Assembly: GCA_920105625.2 (NCBI GenBank)
Contig: OV050030.1
Coordinates: 86,203,570 to 86,267,569 of the forward strand
From: Clusia tigrina
Taxonomy: Eukaryota > Arthropoda > Insecta > Diptera > Clusiidae
Length of the DNA stretch: 64,000 nucleotides
Reading direction: 5' to 3'
Position numbers and translations under genes: made by a program. This document shows, in pieces, positions 46,520 to 56,912 of this stretch. Under the pieces are notes generated by a model. The model saw only the letters and a program-made list of their open reading frames with translations, was not told the origin of the DNA and made no database searches. The number at the start of each line of letters is the position of its first letter. Position 1 is the stretch's first letter.

Positions 46520-47843
46520 TTACTCAGCCTGCACGCCCGCTCGAGGGAGTAGAACCATCTTGGTGATGGGCCTTGTAAAGACTCCGCGTGCTGTCCGCAC
46601 TTTCGCGACTCGCACCCTACCGTCTGAGTCCGGGTGGACCTCAGTGATCCTTCCCAATGGCCATTCGTTGGGTGGAACGTGGTCATCCTGCAATACCACC
46701 AGATCTCCTTTCGTTGCATTTTCTTGGATAGTCTTCCACTTTGTCCTGCGCTGGCACTCCAGAAGATACTCATGTTTCCAGTGTACTGAGAACTGCTGGG
46801 AGAGAACCTGAATCGTACGCCATCGATTAAGAATGGAAAGAAACGGGGTGGTCTCCTCCGAGACGGCTGGTGCGAGAAGTGGTCCCCTACAAGAAAGTGC
46901 CCTGGGGTAAGTGGTTGGAGGTCGTCGAGATCGTCACTGAGTGCGCTAATCGGTCGAGAGTTCAGACATGCCTCGACGCGGGCTAATACCGTCGCCAACT
47001 CCTCATACGTATACCGGATCTGCCCACCCATTCGTTTGAAATGGTGTTTGAAGCTCTTTACTGCGGCCTCCCACAATCCCCCCCTATGAGGAGCGTTTGG
47101 AGGAATAAAATGCCATTTCAATTGGTGAAACCAATGCTGCGTGGTTGCCTGATCCTTAGCTTCTCGAATTACACGTGCGAATTCCATGTGTACTACCTTT
47201 TCTGCTCCCACAAAATTCTTTCCATTGTCGGAATAAATGTTAGCTGGACACCCCCGTCGTCCAATGAATCTAGACAGGGCGGCTAAAAAGGCCTGGTAGC
47301 CGTGGTAGCTTCTAAATGGGCGGCCTTGGTGGCGAAACACACAAAGATGCACACGTAGCCTTTTGTCATTTTATACCCCCGCCCTTGAAACGTTTTAATT
47401 TCAAAAGGACCCGCAAAGTCAACCCCCGCGGTGCTGAAAGGACGAGTCAGAGTGGTGCGTTCCGGGGGCAAAGGCGCCATGATTTGGCTCAATCCTCGTT
47501 TCTTTTCTACCAGGCAAGTTTTACACCGTAAAATGGTGCCCTTGACTAAAAACTTCGCACGTGGAACCCAATATTGAGTTCGAAGGAGCCGAATCATAAG
47601 CTGATTTCCCGCATGCAACGAGATTTGATGGATGAACTCAACGAGCAGTTGTGTAAACTGTCCGTGGTAGGGTAGAATTTGTGGGTGTCGGTCGGAGAAC
47701 GGGATCTGAGTGGAATGAGCTAGGCGTCCGCTCACTCGAATCGACCCATCTGAATGAAGGAAGGGGTTCAAGGTGAGCAGAGAACTCGAATTTGAGATGG
47801 GTTGCCCGTTCTGCAGGCACCCATACTCCTCGGGGTAGTACAT
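46520..47843 (-). pseudogene. BEL-C integrase
   Basis: Zinc domain (HQISLHAGNQ, CKTC), first Asp in GVDFAGPF near 47430, then a frame change near 47300, second Asp in YSDNGKNFVG, Glu in GGLWEAA, NSRPISAL, LTPGHFLVG, then another frame change near 46860. In the correct last frame the C-terminal domain (NEWPLGRI, VHPDSDGRVRV, TRPITKMVLLP) ends at a stop at 46520. All three catalytic residues are kept, but two frameshifts break the protein. Confidence 0.87.
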
Positions 47844-47903
47844 CTGCTGCGTTATGGTCGTTACGAGAAGTGCAGCGGCAGTGATCTCTGCATTCGTGAT
47901 AGG

Positions 47904-48733
47904 CTACCCCAGGGCTGGGGCGTGGTCACGCAGCTTTCGCGTAGCGTATCTATAGAAGCGCTTGATATAGCAAACTACCCGCAGTGCTCGCGGCAGCGAT
48001 GAGAAACGCAGCATCAAGTCGTCATGCTGTTTGACCTGGATTGTATGTGTGGCAACGTTGCGCTGTTCCTCCAGGGCGTCCGGGCTAGTGCTTCTTGAAG
48101 GCTGAGGCCAGGAATTTAGGTCGTGGGTAAGCCATCTCGGACCGCTCCACCACAAATGGTTGTGGACGAGCGCTGCCCGAGTTACCCCCCGAATGGCAAG
48201 GTCAGCTGGATTGTCTGCAGACTTGACATGTCTCCAGCATTCCACACCTACTTTGTTTGAAATTGTTGTAACCCGATTAGCTACGAAGGTTTTCCATGTA
48301 TGCGGGGATTTATGGAGCCAAGCTAATACTATGGTCGAATCCGTCCAACAGAACAAGTTGCCGGAGGCGATTCCCACCCTTATCCGAAGTGCAGCTACCA
48401 GCTCGGATAACAATACCGCGCCACAGAGTTCTAAGCGTGGTAAGGACACCGTCTTAAGAGGTGCTCCCCGCGATTTAGCCAGTGGGACGTGACATTATTG
48501 CCGCACTGGCATCGCACATACAGCGCGGCGGCGTATGCCGCTTGCGAAGCATCGCAAAACTGGATATCTAGATCCGGTGTAGAACCCACCCAACGCGGAA
48601 TACGAATCTGTGAGATGTCATCATATGCCCCTGAGAATTCCCCCCAACGACTGGATGAGGTGAGGGTTAGCGATTCGTCCCAGTCAGTTTGGTCCCCCCA
48701 AATCTGCTGCATCAAAATCTTGGCCACGATCAC
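47904..48733 (-). pseudogene. BEL-C RNase H
   Basis: First frame 48733-48431 with ILMQQIWGDQTDWDESL and the RNase H start FCDASQAAYAAALYVR; second frame 48449-47904 with SLPRLELCGAVLLSEL (Glu), FCWTDSTIVLAWL (Asp), NRVTTIS, HVKSADNPADLAIRG (His/Asp) and a WW-type GPRWL. A shift near 48445 separates the two. Residues of the active site are present. It follows the RT after another shift near 48760. Confidence 0.86.
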
Positions 48734-49982
48734 AACAGGTGCCAGCCATCCGGCTGGATAAAAGTTGGGCGATAATCGATAGCACCTTGCGTTTGGTGGC
48801 TCGTGGGTCGAAGCAAATGGGCTGAAGGTGAAAGTAGAAATGGTCAGTCGTTGCGTTCCACCGAATTCCTAATGTCTTGGTTAGACTGGCTTCATCCAGC
48901 TTCAGGAAATCCTCTCGGAGCAAGTGGTCCGGAGGCAAAGAGGAGAGAATGGCTTCCGTGTTAGCTGTCCACTTCCGCATGTAAAAGCTGGCAGAGTCGA
49001 GTGCACGGATCAGTTCATCTCGAGTCTGTATCGCCACGTTCACATCATGTGTGCCGACCAAGGCGTCGTCCACATACATACATTCACGCAATACCTGGGC
49101 TGCTAGGGGTAGGTCCTCCTCGACGTCAGTCGCGAGCTGCTCTAATGTCCTAATCGCTAAGTAGGGTGCACAGTTGACTCCGAAGGTAACAGTTTGTAAC
49201 TCGTAGTCGGACACTGGCGCTGCAGGAGAGGCCCTAAAAATAATTCGCTGGTACGGGGTGTGCTTTGGAGCTACTCTAATCTGCCGATACATCTTTTGCA
49301 GATCCCCGTTAAAGACGAACTGAAACATTCGCCATCGCACGATAAGTTGTGTCAAGTCAACCTGCAAGGTGGGAGCCGTATATAGGACATAATTCAAGCT
49401 GAGGGTACTGGTGGTTGCTTGAGATGCATTGAACACCACTCGCAACTTGGTGGACGTACTCTCGGGTTTCATTAACGCATGATGAGGCAAATATAAGTGA
49501 GCAAGAGCGCCTGAAGGCGGAGGCGGGACTTTGATCATATGATCAAGAGTCAAATACTCCTGTACCACGGAGTCATACTGGTTTTTCTGCTCAGGGTTAC
49601 GAAGTAATCTGCTTTCATTGCGTTCGAACTATTTCAACGCAATGTGCCGAGAAGCCCCAAGCGACTCCTCAGGCAGGTGCCTTGGTTTGAACGGTAGTTC
49701 CACTACATACCGCCCAGAAGGTTCTCTATAAGTGGTCCGGGTGTACAAGTCCAGGCAAGCTTGGTCACCGGGCGATAACCATTTCACCTTAGGTGGCTCC
49801 TCTACCTCCCAGAATATCTGCAATAGCTCTTCGACCGGGTGGCCGGTCTCAATTTGTACCCTTGCACAAAATGTCTTTGTCGAGCTCTCAGGCATGGGTC
49901 CTGTGAGAATCCATCCAAATACAGTTTCCTGTGCAATTAACGACCCAATAACGCGCCGCTTCAACCCATCAAGCAACACCAT
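48734..49982 (-). pseudogene. BEL-C reverse transcriptase
   Basis: The linker with TVFGWILTGPM and FWEVEEPPKV (49982-49629) ends at a stop at 49629-49631. RT continues in 49568-48760: LPHHALMKPESTSTKLRVVF, FNGDLQKMYRQIRV (first Asp), TVTFGVNCAPYLA, catalytic YVDD at 49065-49076, and MRKWTAN, then TLGIRWN. A frameshift just after RKVLSIIAQL leads to the RNase H frame. Confidence 0.88.
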
Positions 49983-50193
49983 CGGATATAAATCACCCCT
50001 ATCAAAATGCTTGGATCAGCCAGTTATAAGCCGGCCAATTGGTGATATTGTTGAGTGGATACCCCTAGTCGGGGTAATTCGCTGGTTAATGTGGGCAGTA
50101 CTAATGCTGACACCGGGAGCCGCACAGTGCTGTCGAGAGGTGACCCTAACATTAGGTCGCACGCTTTTGTCACGTTAGCGGCCACCACATTGC

Positions 50194-51024
50194 TTACCCC
50201 GGACACTTGGGCATGCACGGTACGCGTAGGGAGTCGCAGGCGTCGTTGGAGCTGGCCTGAGATAAAGGACCTTCCGACCCAGGATCGATCAATGCCCGGG
50301 TCATGTAATTGACTCCCTGATACCAGACGTGAATAATGGCGGTACCTAAAAGCAAGCGTTTGGGTAACCGACCTCGGGCTCGATATAGACCGGATCGTCC
50401 CTGGACTGTAGCGGGTACCACCTGTGCAGCGTGGGCGAAGGATGGTGTAGCAGGTTGAGCCGACGTGGTGGCCGCGTTGCATCCGTTGAATGGTCGTCTG
50501 CCTCGAGGCGGCGTCGTGCGTGGTGGGGCTCTTATGCTCCGGTTCGGGGGCGGCTCACGGTGTAGCAGAGTGTGGTGCCGCTCTTGGCACGTAAAACACC
50601 GGTATTTCCTCGTGCAATTTGTCACACGATGATCCCCCTTCAAACACTTCACGCATAAGTGGTAGCGGTTTACCCATCCCCATCGCTCTGATACATCAGC
50701 GTTGATGAACGTAGAGCAGTGGGAGACCCGATGGCCTGGTAGTGTACATATCTTACACCCTTCCGGGTTGGCCCTTGCTTGATGAGCCTGCACGTGGCTA
50801 TTACGGAGTGGTGTTGAGCGGTTCCCCGCAGGCTCCCGCGCGTGATTTGCTTGGCAGACATCAGAGACCGCCTCCAAAGTTTGGAACCGTTTCGAGAGGA
50901 ACTCCTCCATCGCCACACAAGTCGGTATATCGGAAAGGGTCCTCTCCGGCAACCGAATAGAACTCCAGTATATAAAAATTGGATCCCAACTGCCCACATC
51001 TACCGACAGCTCCTGCAGCGCCAT
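50194..51024 (-). pseudogene. BEL-C gag zinc knuckles and protease
   Basis: 276 codons. Three knuckles CKICTLPGHRVSHC, CVKCLKGDHRVTNC and CFTCQERHHTLLH, then an Arg/Pro-rich linker and the retropepsin start ALIDPGSEG (usual D-x-G-S), after which the frame slips and is scrambled with 50482-50024. The N-terminal part of this frame (FLSKRFQTLEAVSD) belongs to gag. Processing enzyme and RNA-binding tail of the particle protein. Confidence 0.85.
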
Positions 51025-51778
51025 AATGCAGTTGCTAACTTCCCGCTACAGCCTTTTTAGCTCCGGCCCACTTTCTTTACCTATGGTAGGCATCGTAAAT
51101 AAGGACTTCAGCTGTCAATTAATTAGCTTGCGCCGATTTTCGTACCGGGCAGAAAGCCTCGCCCACGCCTGATCAAAGCCGCTATTGGCCAATTGACATT
51201 GGTCCACGATTTCTCGCGCCTCCCCCCTAGTCTTTGCCCTATATGGTACAGCCGTTCCAGATAAACGAGCGTTCCGAAGGAATAGCGTCGTGAACATATC
51301 ACGGAAGGTGATCCACTTATAGTACTCCCTCCCCGAAAATCTCAGTATCACAGGGAGGCACCGGGATACTATGTGGCTGAGAGGACAGCTCAGCAGACGC
51401 CTCTGAAGGCACCGTTGTAGAGACGGTCAGGGATTGCATCAGACCACTGATCCGAGCATGACCCTGTTTATACATGGCAAAACTTGCTGCGAATCGTTGC
51501 CGTACAGACTCTTTAATGGCTATGCATTTCTCGTCTAAATTCGCTTCAATGACCGCTGCAGCCTTCGCCTCCTTCAACGCCTGCCATAAGTCTGCCAATT
51601 CAGAAAGATCAAGGCGAAGATATTCAAGGTTTTGAGAGGCGGAAGAGTTCCGCTCGAACTCAATAACAAACGCGGTCAGGCTATCAGCCGCGTCTATCAG
51701 CGGAGTAAGCATAGTCGTAGACCGTTTGACCTGAGAACGCAGCACAATGGCAAAACGCAAGCAGAACACGGAAAACAC
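51025..51778 (-). pseudogene. BEL-C gag, N-terminal and capsid part
   Basis: Frames 51778-51317 and 51351-51115. A likely true start is the ATG at 51712 (MLTPLIDAADSLTAF). The capsid-like core starts with LRFSGREYYKWITFRDMF and WARLSARYENRRKLIN, the typical DUF1759-like region of BEL gag. A frame change near 51340 and stops near 51070 break it. Confidence 0.83.
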
Positions 51779-51779
51779 T

Positions 51780-52966
51780 ACAAGTGCACGTCGATACCCA
51801 GTTAACGAGCTATATATTTACACAACTGTCGTGACTGATATACACCCGCCTTATTTTCACTGAAAAGTCTACACAACGCAAAAGAGACTCCCCAGTAGGA
51901 ATGGATTGCGCGAAGCCAAGGCAGTGGCAACGGCACTGAGCAACTATACTCGAAAACTTGAAGTAGAATCCCAACGCGAAATATCCAATGCAGCGCTATG
52001 AGCTGCTGTATGTGACCCGGACCTTGCGTCACTCGTGGGTTCACCGATACAGGGTAATAAAAAAGACAAAAAAGAAGCACGAAATTATAGCTATATAAAA
52101 TAGCTGCTTTAACAACTATCGACAGTTGTATAACGTTATACCGACTACTGTAACGACAGTTGGCAGCGATGTGAGCTGCGAACACAGTGATATACGGAGA
52201 ACGAAGAGTATACGTACTTTGCAGAGTAGTAATATGGGGATATTCAAACACCGGCACGCTGTTTGCTGTAAAAAGGCGTCGGTAGCGCTGTGAGCTGCGG
52301 ACTGCGAACCTAATTACACAGAACTCGTGTCGAAATTGTTGATTGTCCACCACGTTAACAGTTGTTGGCCCGTTAGTACGGTAAAATACCGGCAACGGCG
52401 TAAGTTACCGGCTCACCTACAACGGTACGTACAGTAAAGGCTGTTGGCAGCGCTGTGAGCTGCAGACCCCCACATACACGTAGAAGCAAAAACAATATGC
52501 TCCCAGTACTTATTTGCAATGATATACTGCTTTGACGCGGCGATATGCGCACGCAATACGGACAACCCGAACAGCTGACCCACAAGAGCACCAACGAACA
52601 ATGCAAATCGCGAAACTAAGGCACCGAATGCAAAACGGAATAGCGGAAATAGCAATGCACGAGCAAAAGGTAACAATTGCGGCAGTGAAAAAACCTGCGC
52701 ACATGCAGCTGTACACGGCTTATGGTAACCGGCGTCGGCAGCGTTTTGAGCTGCAGACTGCGAACCGAATTACGCAGCGGCCGTGCTGAGAATTGTTTTT
52801 AAAAATTGAAATTCTCGTACCTGCTGCTGTGCAGGAATTTATACACACACAAATAAAAAATATGTATACAATATTGAAATTAAATAAAAATTGTTTAATA
52901 ATATATTAAATATAAATAAGTATTAAAAACTTACCGGACGCAGGTGATAGCCGGCTCGAAGCACCA
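51780..52966 (-). repeat. BEL-C 5' leader with dispersed internal repeats
   Basis: About 1.19 kb without a convincing gene. A motif close to tggcagcgctgtgagctgc occurs four times on the plus strand: 52161, 52281, 52443 and 52736. Copies two and four share a longer stretch of about 65 bp (gactgcgaacc and onward). A primer-binding-type sequence TGGTGCTTCGAGCCGG (minus strand, 52966-52951) follows the LTR directly. The repeats may be packaging or regulatory signals; that is inference. Confidence 0.6.
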
Positions 52967-53347
52967 TGTTTCTGAGGGGAGCCTGTTAGCTGATTGAATC
53001 CATCCTTGCTTTTGATTTCTTATTTTTTCTTTATTAAATTTAATAGGAACACAATAGTTTTTAACAATAGAACGCAGTTTCAAACAATTTTGGTGGGAGT
53101 TATTCGACTCAGTTTTGCACGACCGCACGACCAAAGGTTGAATTGAAAACTGACTTCTATTCGCAACCGCCTCTCCTGCTTCGCCTGAGTCGGCACTCAC
53201 ACCACAGCAAAAAAGATGGCTGCGGCCTGCTGTACGACTTTGACGGGACCCAATGCGGGGAATTCTCTCCGCACTGAGTCCCGCGCAGAGTCTCATGGTG
53301 ACTGTGAGCAGGCGGCAGCCATCGTCAGGAGGGCTCCGGTGCGAACA
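52967..53347 (-). repeat. BEL-C 5' LTR
   Basis: 381 bp read on the minus strand as TGTTCGCACC...CAGAAACA, so the ends are TGTT...AACA. Found by the breakpoint of the GYP RT frame on one side and the primer-binding site on the other. The plus-strand bases just outside are aggcc (53348-53352), half of a possible 5-bp target duplication whose partner is lost. Without a second LTR the limits are inferred. Confidence 0.7.
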
Positions 53348-54095
53348 AGGCCTGAAGATAAAAGTTTTGAGAATATTATTTCAATTTCGCGTAGGCGATC
53401 TTCTTCGTTTTTATTAAAAATTATTATGTCGTCGATATAGACATAATATATTTTTGCTATGTACTCCTTTAGGACATCGTCAATCATTCTCTGGAATATT
53501 GCTGGCGCGTTCCTTAGGCCAAAAGGGTGTCTTAAAAATTCATATTTACCATTCATGGTTGAAAATGCAGTTTTTGCAATGTCCTTCATTAGAATTTGGT
53601 GGAAACCAGACGTTAAGTCTATAGTCGTGAAGACTTTTGCCTCACCAAGGCTAGCTATTGTGCTGTTGATATCAGGGATTGGATACGTGTCTGGAGTAGT
53701 GACTGCGTTAATTCGCGTGAAATCAATGACCATCCTGTACTGTTTTTCTCCGTTTGGTTTGGGTTTTTTGGGAACTACCCAAATCGGAGAGTTATACGGA
53801 CTTTTGGACGGACGAATGACATCTTCTCGGAGAAGTTCTTCTACTTGCCTGCCGACTTTTTCTCGCATGCAAACTGGATAGGGATAGCTTTTGTATAAAT
53901 AGGCTCACTAGTAGTGGTTTTGATTTCTGCACGAACACTTGTTTCCACAATAGAATTTGGGTCAAGAGGACCAAACAAATCGCTATATCGTGAAATCAAG
54001 TGATTTAATTTTTGCTCGGTAGCCCTTGAAATTTCTTGACATGAACCTTTTACTAGATTAACTTCCTGGGTGGTTTTTTGTTTTAGGGGTATCAC
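53348..54095 (-). pseudogene. GYP reverse transcriptase, N-terminal half
   Basis: Frames 54095-53841 and 53868-53348. Motifs: SDLFGPLDPNSIVET, PIYTKAIPIQF, VEELLREDVIRPSKSPYNSP, RMVIDFTRINAVT, FTTIDLTSGFHQI (Asp), FLRHPFGLRNAPAIFQRM and catalytic YIDD at 53428-53439. It ends at IFSKLLSSG, where BEL-C begins; the thumb, connection and RNase H are gone. A frameshift near 53860 separates the two frames. Confidence 0.9.
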
Positions 54096-54438
54096 TACAT
54101 CGGGTTATAATATGAGGATGTTAAGCTCTCTGTCGAGAACTGCTTTAACCTCACGAAGCGTGTCGTCCCCTATTACGCCATCAAAAGATTCTAAGCCTGG
54201 AAGGACAAAAAATGTGGTTTCCACATCCCTATTTGCGAATTCAAAAAATTTTTCGGATAGTTTTTCTGTATTTTTTAATTTTCCACCAGCGGAATTTACT
54301 TTAACGGTTTTCTCGGCGACGCGAGGACTAATCTAGTTCTTATTGGCTCCTGTGTCGACGAGAAATTGCAGTTTTTTATTTACTAATGTGGTGTATTCTA
54401 TATATGGTATGCCTGAAAGGAGGCTCCCATCGTAAAAC
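54096..54438 (-). pseudogene. GYP aspartic protease
   Basis: Minus-strand piece directly after gag with LVDTGANKN near 54350, the D-T-G active site of retropepsins, and FDGVIGDDTL near 54165, the flap-side motif. Stops near 54335 and 54105 interrupt it. Gypsy proteases are normally made by frameshift from gag into pol. Confidence 0.75.
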
Positions 54439-55623
54439 TTACTTTGTCTGACGTTCGGTTAAAGTGCTTGGGATGTCATTTGAGTCGGTTGGAGGCGCAT
54501 TATCTTCATTAACTATAGCTTCGGACTCAGTTTCGGTAATATCTTCGGCTGGCACCATGTAAAACATGCGCTGTTGTTTCATTGGCACGTTCGTTGAAAA
54601 TCCTTTCCTCTTAAAGGGCTGGATGCCTTGGGGTCTATTTGAATAATTGACGTCCCTACTCTGAACCGATCGATCGACTTCCATTTTTACGGGTGGTTTC
54701 GGAGCTGTCGGCCTAGGAGGCACATTGCCACCCGTTCTGCCATCGAAAGGCCTTCTATTTGATGCTTGGGGATATGTATTGGAGGAAAGTCTCCTTGGAG
54801 GTAGATTTTGTCTGTTTTCGGTTTTACCCATTTGGTTCACCGGAATAGTTATTGTGTTGGGAATCCCAACAGGGTGAATGAAGTGACGTCGCACATTTAG
54901 GTTCTGTATGTCGAGGCAGGACGTATACGCTTCTGGTAAGGTTTGTGGCCTCTGAATGAAGATCAACCTAGAAAGGTCACCATCTAAGCCACGGACAAAT
55001 ACGTCCAATGCCCTATTCCTATATGCTTCTACTAGGGCAGTGACCGTTTCCTGAGAGTAGGATTCGGTTTTAACCTTGTTTATAATCAAAGATAGTTGGT
55101 GGTTAACTAAAGCATAGAATGCGTCTAATTTCATGCCCCTCTGAGACAGCTGTCCGAGTTGGTATTCCAAAGTACGGATGTCTCTTTTGTCCGCATAGTG
55201 AAAGGACAGACACTTTTTTATAGTTTGCCAGTCATCATCAAAAATATTATAAGAAATCAAGGCAGAATCTGCACCACCCCTTATCTTGCCCCGAATACTT
55301 TGCAGGATTGCCCTGTAAATGGGTTTTGTCTTCACTATTTCGTAATCCTTAAGGATTGCCTCTACACTGTGCACCCACGAAATATACTGCGCTGGATTTC
55401 CCTCGAACGGGCGAAGTTCCTTTACGCAATCAGGCAGTCTTGATATTTCCCTTAATTTTTCCTCATTCTGAGGCGCTCGAGGTGCAGCCGCCACTGGGTT
55501 CGGTGGTATCGATTGGTTACTCGTTTCAAGGGCTGATATTCTCCTTTCTGTATTCCTAACCTGTTCTATCAATGCATTCACTGCACCTGTTAAATTTGTC
55601 ACTGTTCTTTGAAGTTCCTCCAT
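54439..55623 (-). CDS. GYP gag, intact 394-codon frame
   Basis: Complete frame with ATG at 55621-55623 and a stop at 54439-54441, the only full-length structural gene left in the window. An N-terminal coiled coil (NLTGAVNALIEQVRNTERR) is followed by a capsid-like core: REISRLPDCVKELRPFEGNP, YISWVHSVEAIL, FHYADKRDIRTLEYQLGQLS, ALVEAYRNRALDVFVRGLDG and LPEAYTSCLDIQN. The C-terminus is basic and Pro-rich (RPFDGRTGGNVPPRP) without a CCHC knuckle, as in several errantiviruses. Capsid protein of the particle. A start 130 bases upstream would not be in frame, so this ATG is preferred. Confidence 0.88.
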   Translation of the reverse strand: MEELQRTVTNLTGAVNALIEQVRNTERRISALETSNQSIPPNPVAAAPRAPQNEEKLREISRLPDCVKELRPFEGNPAQYISWVHSVEAILKDYEIVKTKPIYRAILQSIRGKIRGGADSALISYNIFDDDWQTIKKCLSFHYADKRDIRTLEYQLGQLSQRGMKLDAFYALVNHQLSLIINKVKTESYSQETVTALVEAYRNRALDVFVRGLDGDLSRLIFIQRPQTLPEAYTSCLDIQNLNVRRHFIHPVGIPNTITIPVNQMGKTENRQNLPPRRLSSNTYPQASNRRPFDGRTGGNVPPRPTAPKPPVKMEVDRSVQSRDVNYSNRPQGIQPFKRKGFSTNVPMKQQRMFYMVPAEDITETESEAIVNEDNAPPTDSNDIPSTLTERQTK

Positions 55624-56471
55624 AATATTTTTTTATTAGATCACTACGTCAAGCAAAATTTCTCTACTTACAGTACAATAATCTTAATTTGGTGATAGCT
55701 GCATTCCCTTGAAATTCTTCTCCAATTACAGTAGCCTCCGCTTCCGTTAGTTTTTTGTCGTCGCGGTCCACACTCGTAGAGTTCACTCCTTATAGGTTTT
55801 TGCCTGTGCCCATTTTCCACTCTGGCAGTGCCTTCTTCTCAAATATTAAAAATGCTTTCAACCGAAATTTCACAACACAATCACTTAAACACCTTTTTTT
55901 CAATGATTTTCTTTTCATCGATTTTTGTTATATTTTTTTCCTCTTGAGTGTTTTTCTACCACAAATTTTATTTAAATTTATTTGAATTTACTTGAAAAAA
56001 TGTCCCTTTTTTTTTTTGGGTAAGCTTATTTTTTTTAAACCGATTTTCATACAAAAAAATTTTTTACTGTCCTTGTTAGGATTCTGTTATGCGCAAACTG
56101 GAGGCATCGGTTTTTTAGGCTCGATTTCGCAGCTTGAGTTTATTATTTTTTTATATAAAAAAAAATTAATAAATTTTATTGCCCTTATTGGGTTTTTTTT
56201 CTTTATGAGCAATCTGGAGGGATCGGTTTTTTGGCTCGATTTCGCAGCTTGAGTTTATTATTTTTTAATAAAAAGAATAAATTTTATTGCCCTTTTTGGG
56301 TTTTTTTTTCTTTATGAGCAAACTGGAGGGATCGGTTTTTTAGGCTCGATTTCGCAATTTGATTTTTTTTAATTTTATTTTTTTCTTCATTGATTTTATT
56401 TTATTATGAGTCCTTTCCAGGAGCTCGACTCGCGTTCGCGACCAGCGTTTATCCTTCACAAAATTATGGTG
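55624..56471 (-). promoter_or_regulatory. GYP 5' leader with three ~110-bp tandem repeats
   Basis: No gene. Three units starting at 56091, 56207 and 56316 share gcaaactggagg-atcggttttt, ggctcgatttcgcagcttga and an A/T-rich part with aataaattttattgccct. Periods are 116 and 109. Errantivirus leaders are known to carry repeat-based insulators: gypsy with Su(Hw) sites, and Idefix with tandem repeats in the 5' UTR. This layout is a candidate for the same role. I did not find a clear Su(Hw) core repeated in each unit. Confidence 0.65.
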
Positions 56472-56492
56472 CTGGTCCCTGCTTGGGCGCCA
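56472..56492 (-). other. GYP primer-binding site, tRNA-Lys-like
   Basis: On the minus strand, TGGCGCCCAAGCAGGGAC follows the LTR end directly. It is close to the 3' end complement of tRNA-Lys used by gypsy-type elements and lentiviruses. Confidence 0.75.
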
Positions 56493-56829
56493 GTTAAGAT
56501 CCTCAATAAGGATCTTGATAAAAAATTAATTTCACGGACGCAAAGTGTCCGTGGTTTCACAAATAAAAAAAGTTAATTTCAAAAACGTTATAATTTATTG
56601 ACCGATTAGAACGGCTCCCTGGAAAAGACTAACTTTACAATTCAATTTAGCTTAAAATCTTACTTAGCCTATTGCCGCTGCGTTGGCATTTTCCCACAGG
56701 TAGCGGATGCGCGTGCATCGCGTAGCCAGATGCAACCTGAGTCGTCAGCGAAGTCAGCGAATATCATGGGAAGCATAATGCACGAAAGTTCGCACTACGT
56801 TGCGTAAAGGGCACATTGGTCGGCGTTGA

Positions 56830-56831
<2 letters not shown>
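56493..56831 (-). repeat. GYP 5' LTR
   Basis: 339 bp, minus strand AGTCAAC...TTAAC. Homologous to 42810-43109 with a 40-bp addition and several substitutions. The right flank is TATATA, as expected for a TATA target duplication with the left flank at 42806-42809. Confidence 0.9.
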
Positions 56832-56898
<67 letters not shown>

Positions 56899-56912
56899 TA
56901 TATATATATAAA
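56832..56912. repeat. (TA)n-rich tract between GYP and HEL-1
   Basis: TA repeats with a few interruptions. It serves as right flank of GYP and left flank of HEL-1; Helitrons insert between A and T. Confidence 0.95.

Larger units (their letters stand above)
46520..53347 (-). mobile_element. BEL/Pao LTR retrotransposon BEL-C, nested in GYP, 3' LTR missing
   Basis: Minus-strand element of about 6.8 kb. The 5' LTR is at 52967-53347, followed by a leader with repeats, gag, zinc knuckles and protease, RT, RNase H and integrase, whose stop is at 46520-46522. No second LTR is found before GYP resumes at 46027. It is clearly different in sequence from BEL-A and BEL-B. It interrupts the GYP RT right after IFSKLLSSG. 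Confidence 0.9.
42810..56831 (-). mobile_element. GYP: Ty3/gypsy errantivirus-type element with env, split by BEL-C
   Basis: Minus-strand element with LTRs at 56493-56831 (5') and 42810-43109 (3'), primer-binding site, leader repeats, gag, protease, RT, integrase and env. LTR termini are AGT...ACT and the target is TATA, both marks of errantiviruses. The RT C-terminal half and the RNase H are missing, because BEL-C lies between RT (53348) and integrase (46027) and sequence was lost on the BEL-C 3' side. It is the parent form of the truncated copies at 6336-8997 and 22519-25180. Confidence 0.9.

Noticed and set aside
52140..52800. CRISPR-like array in the BEL-C leader
   Set aside because: The repeats are degenerate, unevenly spaced and in a eukaryotic retroelement leader.
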